Shown piece by piece: positions 37,181 to 48,790 of a stretch of 64,000 nt of DNA. The translations under genes and the position numbers were made by a program. The stretch comes from Lycorma delicatula (taxonomy: Eukaryota; Arthropoda; Insecta; Hemiptera; Fulgoridae), in assembly GCF_047948215.1 (NCBI RefSeq), contig NC_134463.1, positions 60,013,701 through 60,077,700 on the forward strand, in the 5' to 3' direction. The notes beneath the pieces were generated by a model that had not been told where the DNA came from, searched no databases, and saw nothing but the letters and a program-made list of their open reading frames with translations. How positions within the stretch are numbered: position 1 is the stretch's first letter; each line of letters begins with the position of its first letter.

Positions 37181-40100
37181 AAACTGAAACTTAATTTGCC
37201 TACTTGCAAGCTATGAGCTCAATTAATCAACAAACCACAAGGTAACTTCCACTTCGTTACATTTATAATGACAGTGAATCTCTGCTGTAATCAGGATAAT
37301 TACAAACTGATAATGAGAAAAAATGTTTTAAACAAAGTTGTTGAAAATTTTATGAGATTAAACCTTGTTATTAATCTGTTTTTAATAATGAAATTCAGGG
37401 TGAGAAAATGAAAAAAAGGTTTCTGATCTAGAATCAATGGCATGTCCCAGAATATTTTTAAAGTGCTAAACCGACTTGAGAGTTTTGTTAAAAACGGACC
37501 AGCCATTCATGAATGGATATATATCTTTAATCACCTTAATCGAGTAGTTTAACTTTTGCCTTAATTTATCATTTTTATCTTCTTCACAGATGTCTTTGTT
37601 AGTAAATCTATTAAATCATTGTATCTGCATTAATATGAATTTTAGATGATCTTAAAAGAATTAGGTAACGGATCTGTGTTTTAATCTATAATGGATATGA
37701 GTTTGTGTTTTAATTAAATAAGAGAATTAAATTTAATTTTATAATAATAACGATAAGATGTTTGAAATTACTATTAAATATATAAATTTTATGCATCTGT
37801 ACAAATCATATAGTGATAACTGATGCCTGAGGTGTTTGAAAATATTTATTTCATTTTTACTTAAAGCCATGGATTTTGTACATTGTTAAAATTGCTGACT
37901 AATGTAAGATTATTGCTATTATTTATTTATTTTTTTTTTTGTAAAATGTATTTATTTCTTATATCCACCAGAATTCTCTAATGTATATTGCCAATTTGTG
38001 GAGAGCAAGATTTCCTTTTTCATAATTAAGAGTTTTTATATATAAATTGTATACATAAATAAATACATTGCACAATTGTTTTTACGCTTTTTATGTTTAT
38101 GTAGGATGTGTTTTACTGTTTCTATAGTCTTAAGTTAAGCTAAATGTAGGAAAGTGTACTATAAAGTATCATAATATGAAATATTAAAATGAGTTTGAAA
38201 TATGATGTTCGATGCAAGTTTTAATTTTTTAGTTTTATTTTTAGGCAACCTGTAGTATTTATTATAATTATTATTAACTTAACCATATAAAAGAAAAATC
38301 TTTTTTATAAGTAGCAAAACATTGAGATTATATGAAAACTAAAATACAACATTTTCAGTTATTATTATTAGTGAATTAAATTCAAAATTAAACATTTATA
38401 TGCTAATATAAAAAAAAATTTAAGGATAAAAAACATAAATTAATAATACTACAAAAACAGGTTCAATTCATATTAACAGCAAATAAATAAAACTACATAA
38501 GATGCTCCTTGTTTTCATCTAGGTTGCTTTCACCGAGGTAATTTAAGATAATCAAGTAACAGGTTAGATAATAATAAGTCCTTATTGAAAACCTAAAGTT
38601 AAAAAGAAACCTTATAAAAAAGAAGCTTGCTGATTAGTATAAAAATCATGTTCTTCATTTTTTGGTGGTCAGAAACAAATTTATTACTGCATGTTAAAAA
38701 ACGAATCTTCAAAACTTTTATTGAGTAATTATAAAGTTCTTTAACACAACTAATTGCATTGGTCATAAGAATGTCATGACTATAATTGATTAGGTAACTC
38801 TCATGAATCAGGTATAGGCTGGGCACTTGTATGTTGTAAGAGATTCTTTTTTCTTGCCACCACAAACTGCCCCAAACAGTCAATTTTCACATTACAGTTT
38901 TTTTATTTGTATTGTACTGTACCGAAGAGTCATAGCTGATATGAGGTAAATTTTATCAGTGCTACTAGAGGTAAGAAGTGAAAAAGTAGGCTGGATAATT
39001 ATAGTAGCTCATTGCTCTTTCATGGTCTTGCTCCTTCATTGTAATTAGACCAACTTGGGCCCAGAATTATATTTTAATTGTGACTCTTAATACTTTAATA
39101 ACTTCATCTTGTTAACAGAAGATAAAAGTAGTCTTATTTGAGAGACCTAGTTATTTTTTAAGATTGTTCCCTTTATATTTAACAAATACAGCCTCTGATA
39201 ACTTTAGAAATCTTTTTAGTGGCTATGTCCAACAATTTCATTAATCAGTCTTGATCACTCTACAGTACAGTTGTTGATGGGTATAATCCTGGGTTTTTAA
39301 TCTGATGAAATAGCATGGTGAACATGGTAACAGCTGCCTGATAACCTAATAAAATGAAAGAATATTCACAGAATTATTAGAATCCTGCTAAAATTTTGAT
39401 GAAAGTGTCTTGGATGGATTATTAAAATCTAGCAGGGATTATACTTCCATTTGTCCCAAATAAATTAAGGACCATGTTTTGGCTGAGTTTAGTGACACAC
39501 ATAGTATAATTTTAAAAAAACACGTATAAAACTATAATAATAAAAATAATACTGATTATGGATAAGTTAGTACACTGCATATCTTACTATAAGCCATTTC
39601 TTATAAGGAATCTTTTATGATTTCAGAATGTCTGGGATGTACCTTAAAAATTGAAGTAAGAACAAAATGGCTACAGCGAAATCTACATTTAATAAAACTA
39701 ATAATAATTAAAGATTAAATAATGCATAACCTCCATAAAACAAGTACTAACAGCATGCTGTAGTTTTAACAGAAATATTACATCTCTCATTTCCAAAATA
39801 ATAAAAAACAAAAATAATGCATTCATATTGTTTTACATCCATTATTAAAGCTTGAATGTTCTGTTTAACATTATTTTTTTTTTTTTTATATTTTAAATTA
39901 AAGACATTTATTAAACATATTTACTTGAACAACAATAATTCAGTCTGGAATTAATCAACAATCTTTTATTCCATATTGTTGCAACTGACTTATTGTCTAT
40001 TTAATTCCAACCTCTATAGGATAAAATCTCCATTAAGTTAGATTCTCAGTTTAAAAAAAAATTGGCTAAGAAATAATAGCACTAATAAATTAGGATGCTA

Positions 40101-43100
40101 ATAACATGGTTAGAGTATTTGTATTAGGATAAGTTTGTATTAGATAAGGAAATTTTAAAAAGTCTTATAAAATATCCAGAAAAATATTTTTATGGTTTAA
40201 ACAGTAAACTGAGTAAACAGCTGTTGTTACCTAAATGGTTATGTGACATTATCATGAATAAATACACATTACTTATTACAACTAACCACTCCACTGATCT
40301 TCCGTGGTGGAGTGTTAGCAATCTCTGTCCTTTATCTGGAAGTTTCTGGGTTTGTATCCCAGACAGGCTTGGCATTTTTCACACGCAAACAAATTAAATT
40401 TTTTATCATAATAAAAATGCAGGATGGTAATTACTTGTATAATTGGGTGAAAGCCTGTTATTGCCAGAATGTGAAATATAAATTTATTTATATTTGTTTT
40501 ATCAATTATTTTATTTTAGTTTTTTTTTACTTTTATAAATAATTTAACTATTTTCAGTAAATTTTTATTTTAATAATATGATGCAGAGAAACAGGAAAAT
40601 TAAAAAAAAATAAAGTAAAGTTACTACCTTTATTTGATGTTGAAAATATTCTCTACAAGAGTGGAAATTTCAGTGTACATTATTTTTTAAAAATTACTTC
40701 ACTTAAGTACTGTCCATGTTTCCATATATATTCAGTAAGTCGATTCTGAAAATTTTGCGTAGCATGGCACCTGTGTTCTCCAGAATGCTGGCAATTTCCT
40801 CTTCAATTTGTGTTTTGAGCTGAACAAGGTTTCTTGGTCTAGTCTGGTATACAATGCTCTTCAGATGTCCCGATAAAAAGAAGTCGTAACTGAAAGGTCT
40901 GGAGATCGAGGCGCCCAAGCAATGTTAGTAGTCTTTGAAATTATGCGATCCCCAAAACAAATGTCTCACTGCTGTCATAGACTGTCAGAAGCGTGTGAGG
41001 TGGCTCTGTCCTGTTGAAACCAGGTTTGCTGAAGGTCAAGATTTGGAAGAGAATGAAACCTAAAAACAAAAAAATGTCTAGCATGTTGACATAATGTTGA
41101 GACGTCACAATGACAGCAGAGCCTGTTCACCTTCAAAGAAGTAAGAGCATATCACCCCACGATATGAAACTGCACACCATACAGTAAGTTTAGCACTGGT
41201 GAAGCTTAGCAGGGTTTGTTTGTGACCAGTAACAGAAGTTCTGCTTAGTCACGTATCCACTTGTAAATGGGCTTCATCTAGCACCCAAAGATTTTAAATA
41301 ATGTTAGCATTCTCATTGATTTTAGACAATAGTTTTTTATAAAATTGCAGATGCAATACACAGTCGTTAGGTTTCAGTTCTTGGACAGTTTGAAACTTAT
41401 AAAAATGAAATTTCAGTTTATGGAGAATTCTGTGCACACTCCTATGTCCAAGTTCCAATGATGAGGCAATCTTCTGCACCGAATGACGAGGACTCTTTAC
41501 TACTACAGGTTTCACGGCATCAATGTTTTCTGGCTTAAGTACAGACAATACAAGCCCACTAGGTTTTTTCAAAGCCAAATCAGTTTCTCCAAAGTTTCGA
41601 ACCCAAATTTTGATTGTGTGTATAGAAGGAACTTGACCGCAGAGAGGGACCGCAGAGAGGGTCAAGTGTTCTCATCTCAAGTGGATCTCATAGTGTTGTC
41701 AAAGCACTCTTTGTGCAGCTGTCACACTGTTACCATGTCAGTAAAATCCCCTCACAGCAACCGCATGTTCTGCACCATTTCTCTACTCCATCACAACTAA
41801 ATGTCTGTTATTGCTGTACAGTTTAATGTCTTTCTCCCACATATGTACACCTATTGGACTGTCTACATCAAATTCAAAATTTTCCATTTTTCTGAGCCAC
41901 TCTGTACTTATTTCTATGCAGCTCTAACACATTTTTGAAAAGAATCCTTTCAGTCTTAATTACATAAAATCTTAATTAGAAGGATTAAAATATTGTTTGT
42001 TATAATTTTAACTTATTTTCTATTTGTCTTTCCTTTTCTAACCATTTCATGTAATTTCCATATTAAGTAAATTTTGTTATCAATCAGTATTGTTGTCTCA
42101 ATTAGATTGGATGATTGGTAGAAGTATGCTATAAGAAAGTCAATAATTTTTGGTTAATTTAATTATGTCATCAGGCATATCACATAATATGTTATTTTAT
42201 ATGAGATTATTTATATGCTCAAATTATAATAATTAAATGAAAATTGTAAATAAATTTGAAAGCAAAATTTGTTTGCCCTAGTGTTTAAATCAATCTGGTA
42301 ACTTTCTATTCACATACATAACATGTAACTTGTGTTACATACTAAACTTACACCATGTATGAAAACATGTTGAGTTTTTTAATTAAAAAAAAAAAGAACT
42401 GGAAACTGGCTTAACTTTCTCAGTAAAGATATTGAATAGTGTAAAAAACAGGGAAAATAGATATACCACCCCCTTACACACTTTCCTCTAGGGACCAAAA
42501 GCTTAATGCAATTAAAGAATAATACTCAGAAATACTTTGACCAAATTTGGTGTTTAATGATTAAGCCAGTTAAGAAACATTAAGCAAAATTTAAAACATA
42601 ATAATTTTGGGTAAGCCAAACCCTTTTTAGATTGAAGCCAAAATTTAACAAAAGCTAAAATTTATGTAAACTTACTTTATCCAAGTAAACTCAAGACTCA
42701 TGTCATGAGTTTTTACTAATATATTGAGAAAAATATATAAAAAAACTAAAACAATTAAGGTAATTATTTCCCCACTTCTAAGTCTGATTGACTTTGAATT
42801 TCAGTAAACAACAAATATAGTATTACTTCTGTACTGGATTTCAAATTCCTATGATGCCCCCACAAAAAGTTGAAATTTTAAAATGGTGGAAAATACTCCA
42901 CCCCCTTGTCTTATTAATTAAAAAATTTAATGGGTTCAGTCCCCCCATTTATTGAAATATTTGAGCCAAATTTATAGTTTTTATATTCAGACAGACCAGA
43001 GATATTTACCAAAATAAAATACATCTTTCTGGAATCTTCCTTGGATTTTTGTGTTTTTCAGTTTGAGGTGGGCTTGAAATATGAGATTTACAAAATGTCA

Positions 43101-46100
43101 TCTCCAAGATTTACATACTTTCTCTTTTACTGCTATATCACTATACAGCTGTTGCTGGAAAAGTAAAAGTAGTTTTATTAATTTTTAAAGTTTTAAATTT
43201 GGTTTTAATTGATGTTAGAGTAGTAATATTAGAATATATTCAGCTCTTGAAGATATTTTGTTAATTGTAAATAAGGCCATTGAATAAGTGAAAGTATGTT
43301 TAAAAAAACCTGTTAGAATAGTATGAATTTAAACAACAGTATATCAAAATTATTTTATATTAATTTTGACTTTTACTGTCAATTTCACCTGTGGAATTCA
43401 ATGTTTAATTGTACGTAATCATTTGAAGTCATTTTTAGTAAATATAAAGTAAGCTGTTGCACTAACATATTTTAATTTTACTTTGTATGATGGTTATTTG
43501 TACTATAAACATATAATTGGATTAAAAATTTGAGGAAAATTTTTTTATAGTTGGCAGCATTTATAGTTGGGGTAAGTGAGTGTTTTTAAGAAAGCTTACA
43601 ATAATATAGATGGAGAGAAATTACATCAGCAAATTTTCCACAGATAAGTGAATGAGGTTGATTATGTGAAATTGCTACTAAAAAAGATGAGTACAGAAAA
43701 TGTAGAAATCCAGAATAAACTTGACAGTACCAAGTATGTACGCTCGTGGAAAAGTGATGTCAAAAAATTATTCTTACACTTACTAAAATCACAGTATATA
43801 AAATTGTAACCCAGTTTACTCAAATACCCAGAAATGAAATTTTAGCTCCTTCAAAAAAAGAATGAGAAACTAATATTTGAGAGTGAAATTCTACAGAAGA
43901 TATTTGGTCAAACTGAAGTGGAAGGAAGTTAGAATAAGGAGAAATACTGAAATCAAAATGTTGTTTATAGATGCATCTGTAGCTGTCATGAAAGCAAGAA
44001 GATTATGTTGGTCAGAATATATAATAAGAAGACTAATGGGGACTAAGCTGAAGAAATTACGTAAGGGAAACCCAGAGGGAAAAGACTGCTAGAAAGACCA
44101 AGACTCAGATAGTAAAGATAGGTGCAGAAGGATTTCAATCATTTGGGAGCAGAAGAACAGTTAGCATAGAGTAGAAAGGCATGGAAAAGGCTATGAAGAT
44201 AAGAAATGAATTAGATTTGTGTGAACACGGCAATTAGTAAGTAATTTTCTATCGTTATTGTATATATTCCTTTCTAGGAAGTCCTGATTCTAAAGAAAGT
44301 TTGTTTCTAAAGCTTACTAAAAGCCAGTATTGTAGAGCTAAAAAAGCTCTACAGTATCAGTTTTGGATATTAGTATTCCCATCTTTAAAATGTTTTACCT
44401 GCATTTTGCTGCTGATGCTCATCCAAAAGTTTAATCTTTTGGTAAATGTTAGATGCTGAAATTTCCTAACGTAATAGAAATTCAGTATCATCATAATGAC
44501 TGAATGAAATCATACAACCAATTATTTTAAATTAGTGAATGCAATTATCAGTACCTAATGGTTAGAATGCTTTAGAGAATTCTACAGGCTTTCAGTTATT
44601 CTTATTGCAACATGTCTGAATGAGACATTGTTCAATACTTTTGTTGTGACCCTCATACAATAATTTTTCTGTATAAAATATTATTTTAATTTTTTCATTT
44701 TCAGGTAGCAATGCTTGCTGGAGCTGATGAAAAATTAGCAGAGATTGCATTTCAGTACGGTCGAAATGTAGGTTTGGCATTTCAACTCGTGGATGATCTT
44801 TTGGATTTTGTTTCTTCTTCAGATGCAATGGGCAAACCTACAGCTGCTGACCTTAAATTAGGTCTGGCTACTGCTCCTGTACTTTTTGCTTGTGAAAAAG
44901 TAAGTTGTTTAAATGAAAAAAAAGAAAGGATCGTTCAAATTATATTCATCTTACTCGTTAGCTAGTTGAATGGTTATCTCAATCTCCTATCAACTGTAAT
45001 ACAATTATTGATCTGTAATTTCTGAAGGACCAGTTAAAAGCAGAATTTTTCTTAATTAGATTCAACTTCTCCTTGTTACCTGTTCCTGAACCTTGATTGT
45101 TGGGGTTTAATTAATGATAATATATTTGAAATAATAAACATGAATTTCAAATATACCATCTTAGAATTACAATTAAGTTTTTATTAAACCTCATAAACCC
45201 TTAGTGTTGACATAATATCCTCATCAAAAGCCTTTTCCAAAATTTTCACTTTCACTGCACTTTTTTCAATTTTGAAAAATATAATTTTTTGTAAACCCTT
45301 TGTTCCTTCATTTTCAAAAAAAATGTTAAGCATTTCATTATAACCAAAATTATGACGGCTTATATATGAAAATTAATCAACAAACAAACAAAAATTATTC
45401 AAAATTGATTGTTTGCTGATTAATTACAGAAACGTTACCAACAATCTTAATTATTACAGAAACTTTATGCTAAACATTTGTTGAAAATTACTGCTGAAAC
45501 CTTGATTGCATAATGGCAATGAGGATTTTCTTGTGCCCACCAATGATTATTATGGAAACTGATCAACCTTTTCAGTTGAATCCAACTTGATCAGAAACAA
45601 TATTATAGAAAGAAATTACAGATTAGTTATTAGTTTTTTAAAAATCACTTGCACTGTCTGTACATGTTGTAAATACAGTAGTAGTCTTCACAAAATTTTC
45701 TAAGCACATATGATCAGCATACAGAAGCTTCTTCATCTAACACAGCCTTTCTAATACTGTTCTCTAGATTTTCCTCAATATATTTTAGTACCCGTTCTTT
45801 CAGCTCCACTAAACCTGTGCTTTGTCATATTTCTTAAGTATGAGTGCTAAGAAAAAGGTTTCCAGTCTCATTTAGACTTTCATGCAACATTTTTTAAAAA
45901 GTCACTTGTCAAACAATGATTAGAGAAAGGTTTTGCAAACAGGCAACAGCATACTTCAACTTGATTGCAATCTACCAGTCCATACATATGATGCTATTTT
46001 ACTGAATGACATTACAGTCTGCCATTTCAATGAATAACTTTAACTTTATTTAAGAATAACTTTAACTTTCAAAAAGTAAAAAAAAAAAAACAAGTAAAGA

Positions 46101-47219
46101 AAAGTTTGTATTAAAACAAATTAATAATAAATTTTCAAAAATATAAAAACGTTAACAATGAAAATAAATATAAATACTATTATATTAATATTAAATAATA
46201 AATAAATATTAATATTAAATACTGTATAAATATAGTAGTTACTGTTACTAGTACTATCACAATATTGTATTCAGTATAGTAACTATCTTAAAAAATTTAC
46301 ACTGTAATTATTTCTTGTTATAGAAAGTTGGTGTACTTAGATAAACATGTTTACCAAATATTATTGGTTACTCAATCCAATCTTGAGATATATTATAAAT
46401 GAATTTTTGTAGTATTTGAACAATGTCTGGCCTACCTGAGGTTCAAACATAGAACCTTTCTAGTCTCATAACCCATTATATAATTCTTCATCAAAGACAT
46501 TGTTCCAGCCATTTCCAAACATATCACACCATTTTCTCTCACCACCCTTGCTCATTAGATTCTTCAAAAAACTTTGTAGAGATAACTTATTTATTTTTCA
46601 GTCATTCTACTAGCTAAAAGAAATCTTACTGTTGAGTATACTTCACAGTGAAGGATTCTCAGTTGGTGTATACATTTTAAATGGTTGTTTCTAAATGTGC
46701 AGTAATAACACAGATGTCTTTTTGCCACTGCTAAAATTCACTTAGCCTCACTACACTGCTGGACTATGCAGGTGCTACCCATTCCTTACTTGTTGCATCT
46801 AAAACATAAATTACTTTTAAGGTAATGCTCATTTAACTAAGTTGTAGTAGTAAAGTATATTTCCCATTGCCATATGGTTAATTAGATTCCTGTTCCATTT
46901 TATTTTAGTTATTTCTTTAAATTCATTTATGAAAAATAAAATTGTTTTAAAATTTTGATGGAAGTTTTATCATGTTTATGTTTTTTGTTTTTTTCAGTAT
47001 CCAGAACTGAATCCAATGATAATGCGAAGATTCCAGGAAGCTGGAGATGTTGAAAAGGCTTTTGAACTTGTGCATAAATCACAAGGACTGGAACAAACTC
47101 GATTTTTGGCGAAAAAACACTGCTTAGAAGCAGCTCGACTAGCAAGTTCTATTGCAGAATCACCATACCAGAAAGCACTTATAGTAGTTTCTGATCTTGT
47201 TATTAATCGTATGAAGTAG
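33863..47219 (+). CDS. PDSS1: Decaprenyl/polyprenyl diphosphate synthase subunit 1, 3' half (four exons)
   Basis: This is a trans-prenyltransferase that extends a short allylic diphosphate with isopentenyl diphosphate to build the ubiquinone tail; in animals it works in mitochondria with PDSS2. The spliced exons read through in one frame (phase-0 junctions) for 212 residues and a TAG stop. Motifs in order are AGDYIL, the block GEFMQLGSKETENERFAHYL, the second aspartate-rich motif DDLLD in FQLVDDLLDF, then MGKPTAADLKLGLATAPVLFAC and MIMRRF near the C-terminus. All are typical of the family, and the fit to the last half of the roughly 400-residue animal protein is close. All four acceptors end in AG and the three donors begin with GT. 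The N-terminal half, with mitochondrial targeting and the first DDxxD motif, is not seen here. Intron sizes are about 2.5, 8.1 and 2.1 kb, and the 8.1 kb intron carries transposon relics. Paralogous GGPP or FPP synthase is less likely because of the conserved LGSKE and LKLGLATAPVLFA strings. Confidence 0.95.
33953..36440 (+). other. PDSS1 intron
   Basis: This is an intron of about 2.5 kb. It starts with the ATT microsatellite. A weak SINE-like stretch on the minus strand lies near 34205-34290. A mixed-composition block at 35570-35840 is not recognised. The rest is AT-rich with no other feature I can support. Confidence 0.75.
33955..34008 (+). repeat. (ATT)18 microsatellite at a splice donor
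   Basis: There are eighteen uninterrupted ATT units. They begin two bases after the GT of the donor that follows the PDSS1 exon at 33863-33952, so the donor itself reads GTATTATT. Read in frame from the exon the repeat would give a run of leucines, which explains the apparent open frame extending past the exon. Confidence 0.95.
36441..36572 (+). CDS. PDSS1: PDSS1 internal exon
   Basis: The exon encodes 44 residues, starting IITELVQGEFMQLGSKE and ending SLIANSLKA. The GEF-QLGSKE-NERFAHYL stretch and the KTASLIANS stretch are hallmarks of the PDSS1 subunit. The acceptor is a T-rich tract ending TTTTTAG and the donor is GTAAGT at 36573. Both boundaries are phase 0. Confidence 0.95.
37150..37176 (+). 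repeat. (TA)n microsatellite in PDSS1 intron
   Basis: About 27 bases of alternating T and A. Confidence 0.88.
40290..40440 (+). mobile_element. tRNA-derived SINE (family B)
   Basis: The sequence has CTTCCGTGGTGGAGTGTTAGC (A-box region), a CCTTTATCTGGAAGTTTCTGG spacer, the B-box-like GGGTTTGTATCCCAG and the tail ACAGGCTTGGCATTTTTCACACGC. The same B-box-plus-tail arrangement is present near 9655-9800. Family B differs from family A in its body. It lies in the PDSS1 intron. Confidence 0.7.
40700..41870 (-). pseudogene. Mariner-like transposase, decayed, nearly full length
   Basis: Read on the minus strand, with several stops and frameshifts, this gives a Tc1/mariner-superfamily DDE transposase. 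The N-terminal part has VPSIHTIKIWVRNFGETD, ALKKPSG, ENIDAV, SPRHSVQKIA and SVHRILHKLKFHFYKFQ (DNA-binding helices). The catalytic part retains LDEAH (first Asp at 41276-41278), LTVWCAVS, QQDRATSH (second Asp at 41008-41010) and PRSPDLS (third Asp at 40897-40899), with 36 residues between the last two. The C-terminal part is RPRNLVQLKTQIEEEIA. A longer open frame, 41294-41665, covers the N-terminal half. It sits antisense inside the 8.1 kb PDSS1 intron. I could not define terminal inverted repeats. Confidence 0.88.
42460..43165. repeat. Probable interspersed repeat with TACTTTCTC/GGAAAAGTA end
   Basis: The block contains phrases typical of insect repeats (CCACCCCCTTACACAC, GACCAAATTTGGTG, CAGTCCCCCCATTTATTGAAATATTTGAGCCAAATTT) and no open frame. 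It ends with TACTTTCTC (43116-43124) and GGAAAAGTA (43157-43165) as a small hairpin, like the one at 9371-9425. The left boundary is uncertain. Confidence 0.45.
43850..44215 (+). pseudogene. LINE ORF2 C-terminal tail, decayed
   Basis: Frames joined across indels give NEKLIFESEILQKIFG, then RRNTEIKMLF, AVMKARRLCWSEYIIRRL, KGNPEGKDC or KPRGKRLLERPRLR, and VQKDFNHLGAEEQLA. These align with the end of RTE-like LINEs: ER-ILRKI-GP, NEEL--L, I---RL-W-GHV-RM, PEG-R-RGRP--RW and V--DL---G. It is in the sense orientation inside the 8.1 kb PDSS1 intron. It is badly decayed. Confidence 0.7.
44705..44899 (+). CDS. PDSS1: PDSS1 internal exon with second Asp-rich motif
   Basis: The exon encodes 65 residues from VAMLAGADEKLAEIAFQYG to LFACEK. 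It holds the second aspartate-rich motif DDLLD, which binds the magnesium-complexed isopentenyl diphosphate, followed by the family string MGKPTAADLKLGLATAPV. The acceptor is TTTTCAG before 44705 and the donor is GTAAGT at 44900. Both boundaries are phase 0. The reading frame runs on into the intron for a short way, which is not part of the protein. Confidence 0.96.
44900..46997 (+). other. PDSS1 intron
   Basis: This is an intron of about 2.1 kb with standard GTAAGT and TTTCAG ends. The stretch 45430-46030 has a more even base composition than its surroundings and could be a decayed element on the minus strand, but I could not assign it to a family. Confidence 0.75.
46998..47219 (+). CDS. PDSS1: PDSS1 terminal exon with stop codon
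   Basis: The exon encodes 73 residues from YPELNPMIMRRFQEAGD to VINRMK and then TAG at 47217-47219. The acceptor is a long T tract ending TTTTTTTCAG. The sequence matches the C-terminal helices of the family (FPEMNAMIMRRF-type start, then a Y/F-LA-hC-EA block). It is the end of the coding region. Confidence 0.95.
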   Translation, partial: YPELNPMIMRRFQEAGDVEKAFELVHKSQGLEQTRFLAKKHCLEAARLASSIAESPYQKALIVVSDLVINRMK

Positions 47220-47439
47220 CAGTTGAATCACTGCCTTTATAGCGCTTACCTTTATTGCTTAACACAAGGATTCAATTCCGTTCCAGCGTCATCTTATTAT
47301 GATAGACGTTTTACAATGACTGTCCATAAATGATGAGAATGAATCTGTAGAAGTATTTTGACCGGTTAAAAGCTATGCCATCTTCATCTTCATCATTCAT
47401 AAATACCATCTACATGTATTATTTGTATTACCAAAGGTG

Positions 47440-47445
47440 AATAAA
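47440..47445 (+). promoter_or_regulatory. Polyadenylation signal of PDSS1
   Basis: AATAAA lies 221 bases after the PDSS1 stop codon and is followed by a T-rich tract (about 47447-47463), as expected for a cleavage and polyadenylation site. It implies a 3' UTR of about 240 bases. Other AATAAA strings occur in this AT-rich DNA, so position is the main support. Confidence 0.6.
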
Positions 47446-48122
47446 GTTTTATTTTTATTTTTTTAAATATATATATTGTATACAGTTTTTTATGAGGGAG
47501 TATCAATTAAGGTAATTCAATGTACTTAAAGCATAAATTAATTACTGATAATGCAATTAAAGATTACATCTTATGATAGTAAAAATTTATTTCAATGTTT
47601 TATTAGTGTACGAAAATTTTTGGATAAAAATTACTTTAAATTATAAATTCCTATTTGATAACTAAATGTTTTCAAACGTCTGTAGCTTTACTTTGTTTTT
47701 CTAAACTGAGTAATATTTGTTTGATATCCATCAAATGTTAAATTTGAACAAAGAGATCAACATGATTCATAGATTTTGCATCATGATGAACCACGTGAAA
47801 CTATTTCATATATTACCTGACATGATCAAAACATAAATTAAATATGGTATCAATAAAAATTCTTGGAAACTAACATTATACAGCTAGTGAATTGTAATAA
47901 GTCCAACATAATAGATTATAAATTAATATAATGAAATTTGGATGTACCTAATTGTAGAAGCTGCTACTTTTGTAAATATTACAATGAAACTGATGTGACA
48001 TTACTGCGAATACAAAATAAATAATGAAAACAAAATGTTAAATTCTTTATATTTAATTATTCTTATCTATGTATTAAAAAAATTTGATAAACAAATAAAA
48101 AAAAATTAGTTTTTCTGCTTCA

Positions 48123-48520
48123 CTAATTAATTCAGTTACAGACTTCGTTGGGGGTCTTAAAACACTCATTACATCAGGCTACAGATAATCAGCATTCACC
48201 AACTATGCTCACTCAATTATGAGAGGAGTTTTAAGGAAACATAGCTTTTCTTGTACTCAAAGCCTTACCTTATGGCATTCAAATCGAGATATCTTAGCAA
48301 CTAATTAAGATAGAGAATTTAGTCTTAAAACAGTCACAACAAGCCCCATTAAATGAGCTCAACACAATTCCAAAGAACGTTTTGAAGGAACATACATATT
48401 TCCTCACTATTAAAAATATACTCAAACTGCTGTATGTCAGCAAGTAATTAAGATATATAATTAATTTGGGTCTTAAAACACTCATCACAGCAAGCACCAT
48501 CAAATTAATCCACAGTGACA
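48123..48520 (+). repeat. Degenerate tandem repeat beside the helicase relic
   Basis: The motif TCTTAAAACA(C/G)TCA recurs at 48155, 48323 and 48471, each preceded by AATTAA and followed by an ACAnCA(A)G-rich string. The spacing is 168 and 148 bases. Three diverged units of about 150-170 bases are the simplest reading. The last unit runs into the Helitron helicase relic, so it may belong to the same element. Confidence 0.5.
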
Positions 48521-48790
48521 TAGTCAGAAAAATGTATGATAACAGTTTGACGGTGGAAATTATAACACGTGTGAATGTTGGACAACGAGTACTTCTGCCT
48601 TAAATTGATTTGACACTACTGTCCCATTTTCTTTTAAATGAAGACAGTTTCGTTACAGTTAGAATTTTGCGTGACCATCAAAGCACAAGGACAAATTCTG
48701 AACCAAGTAGGAATCTACCTACTGGAATCAGTTTTCAGCCATAGACAATTAATTGTACATGGGCTTATCATGCACATAATTTTTAAAAAA
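48490..48790 (+). pseudogene. Helitron helicase (Pif1-like) C-terminal relic
   Basis: Translating two frames around one frameshift gives VRKMYDNSLTVEIITRVNVGQRVLLP, an in-frame stop, IDLTLLSH, then LEFCVTIKAQGQILNQVGIYLLESVFSHRQL. This follows the order of the helicase end in Helitron Rep/Hel proteins, where a GQRVLLPRIDL-type segment precedes AMTINK(S/A)QGQT and VGIYLPEPVFSHGQLYV. The core is broken by a stop near 48600, a frameshift near 48640 and substitutions in the QGQT and HGQL motifs, so it is non-functional. It lies about 1.3 kb after the PDSS1 stop. A Pif1 gene of the host is unlikely because of the Helitron-like GIYLxxxVFSH wording. Confidence 0.8.

Larger units (their letters stand above)
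36573..44704 (+). other. PDSS1 intron, large, with transposon relics
   Basis: This is an intron of about 8.1 kb. It contains a (TA)n array (37150-37176), an unrecognised block at 38860-39480, a SINE (40290-40440), a decayed mariner in antisense (40700-41870), a repeat at 42460-43165 and a LINE tail (43850-44215). Nothing else coding was recognised. Confidence 0.75.

Noticed and set aside
45430..46030. Possible decayed coding on the minus strand (ELKERVLKYIEENLENSIRKA-like reading)
   Set aside because: The reading is short, broken and could not be tied to a family.
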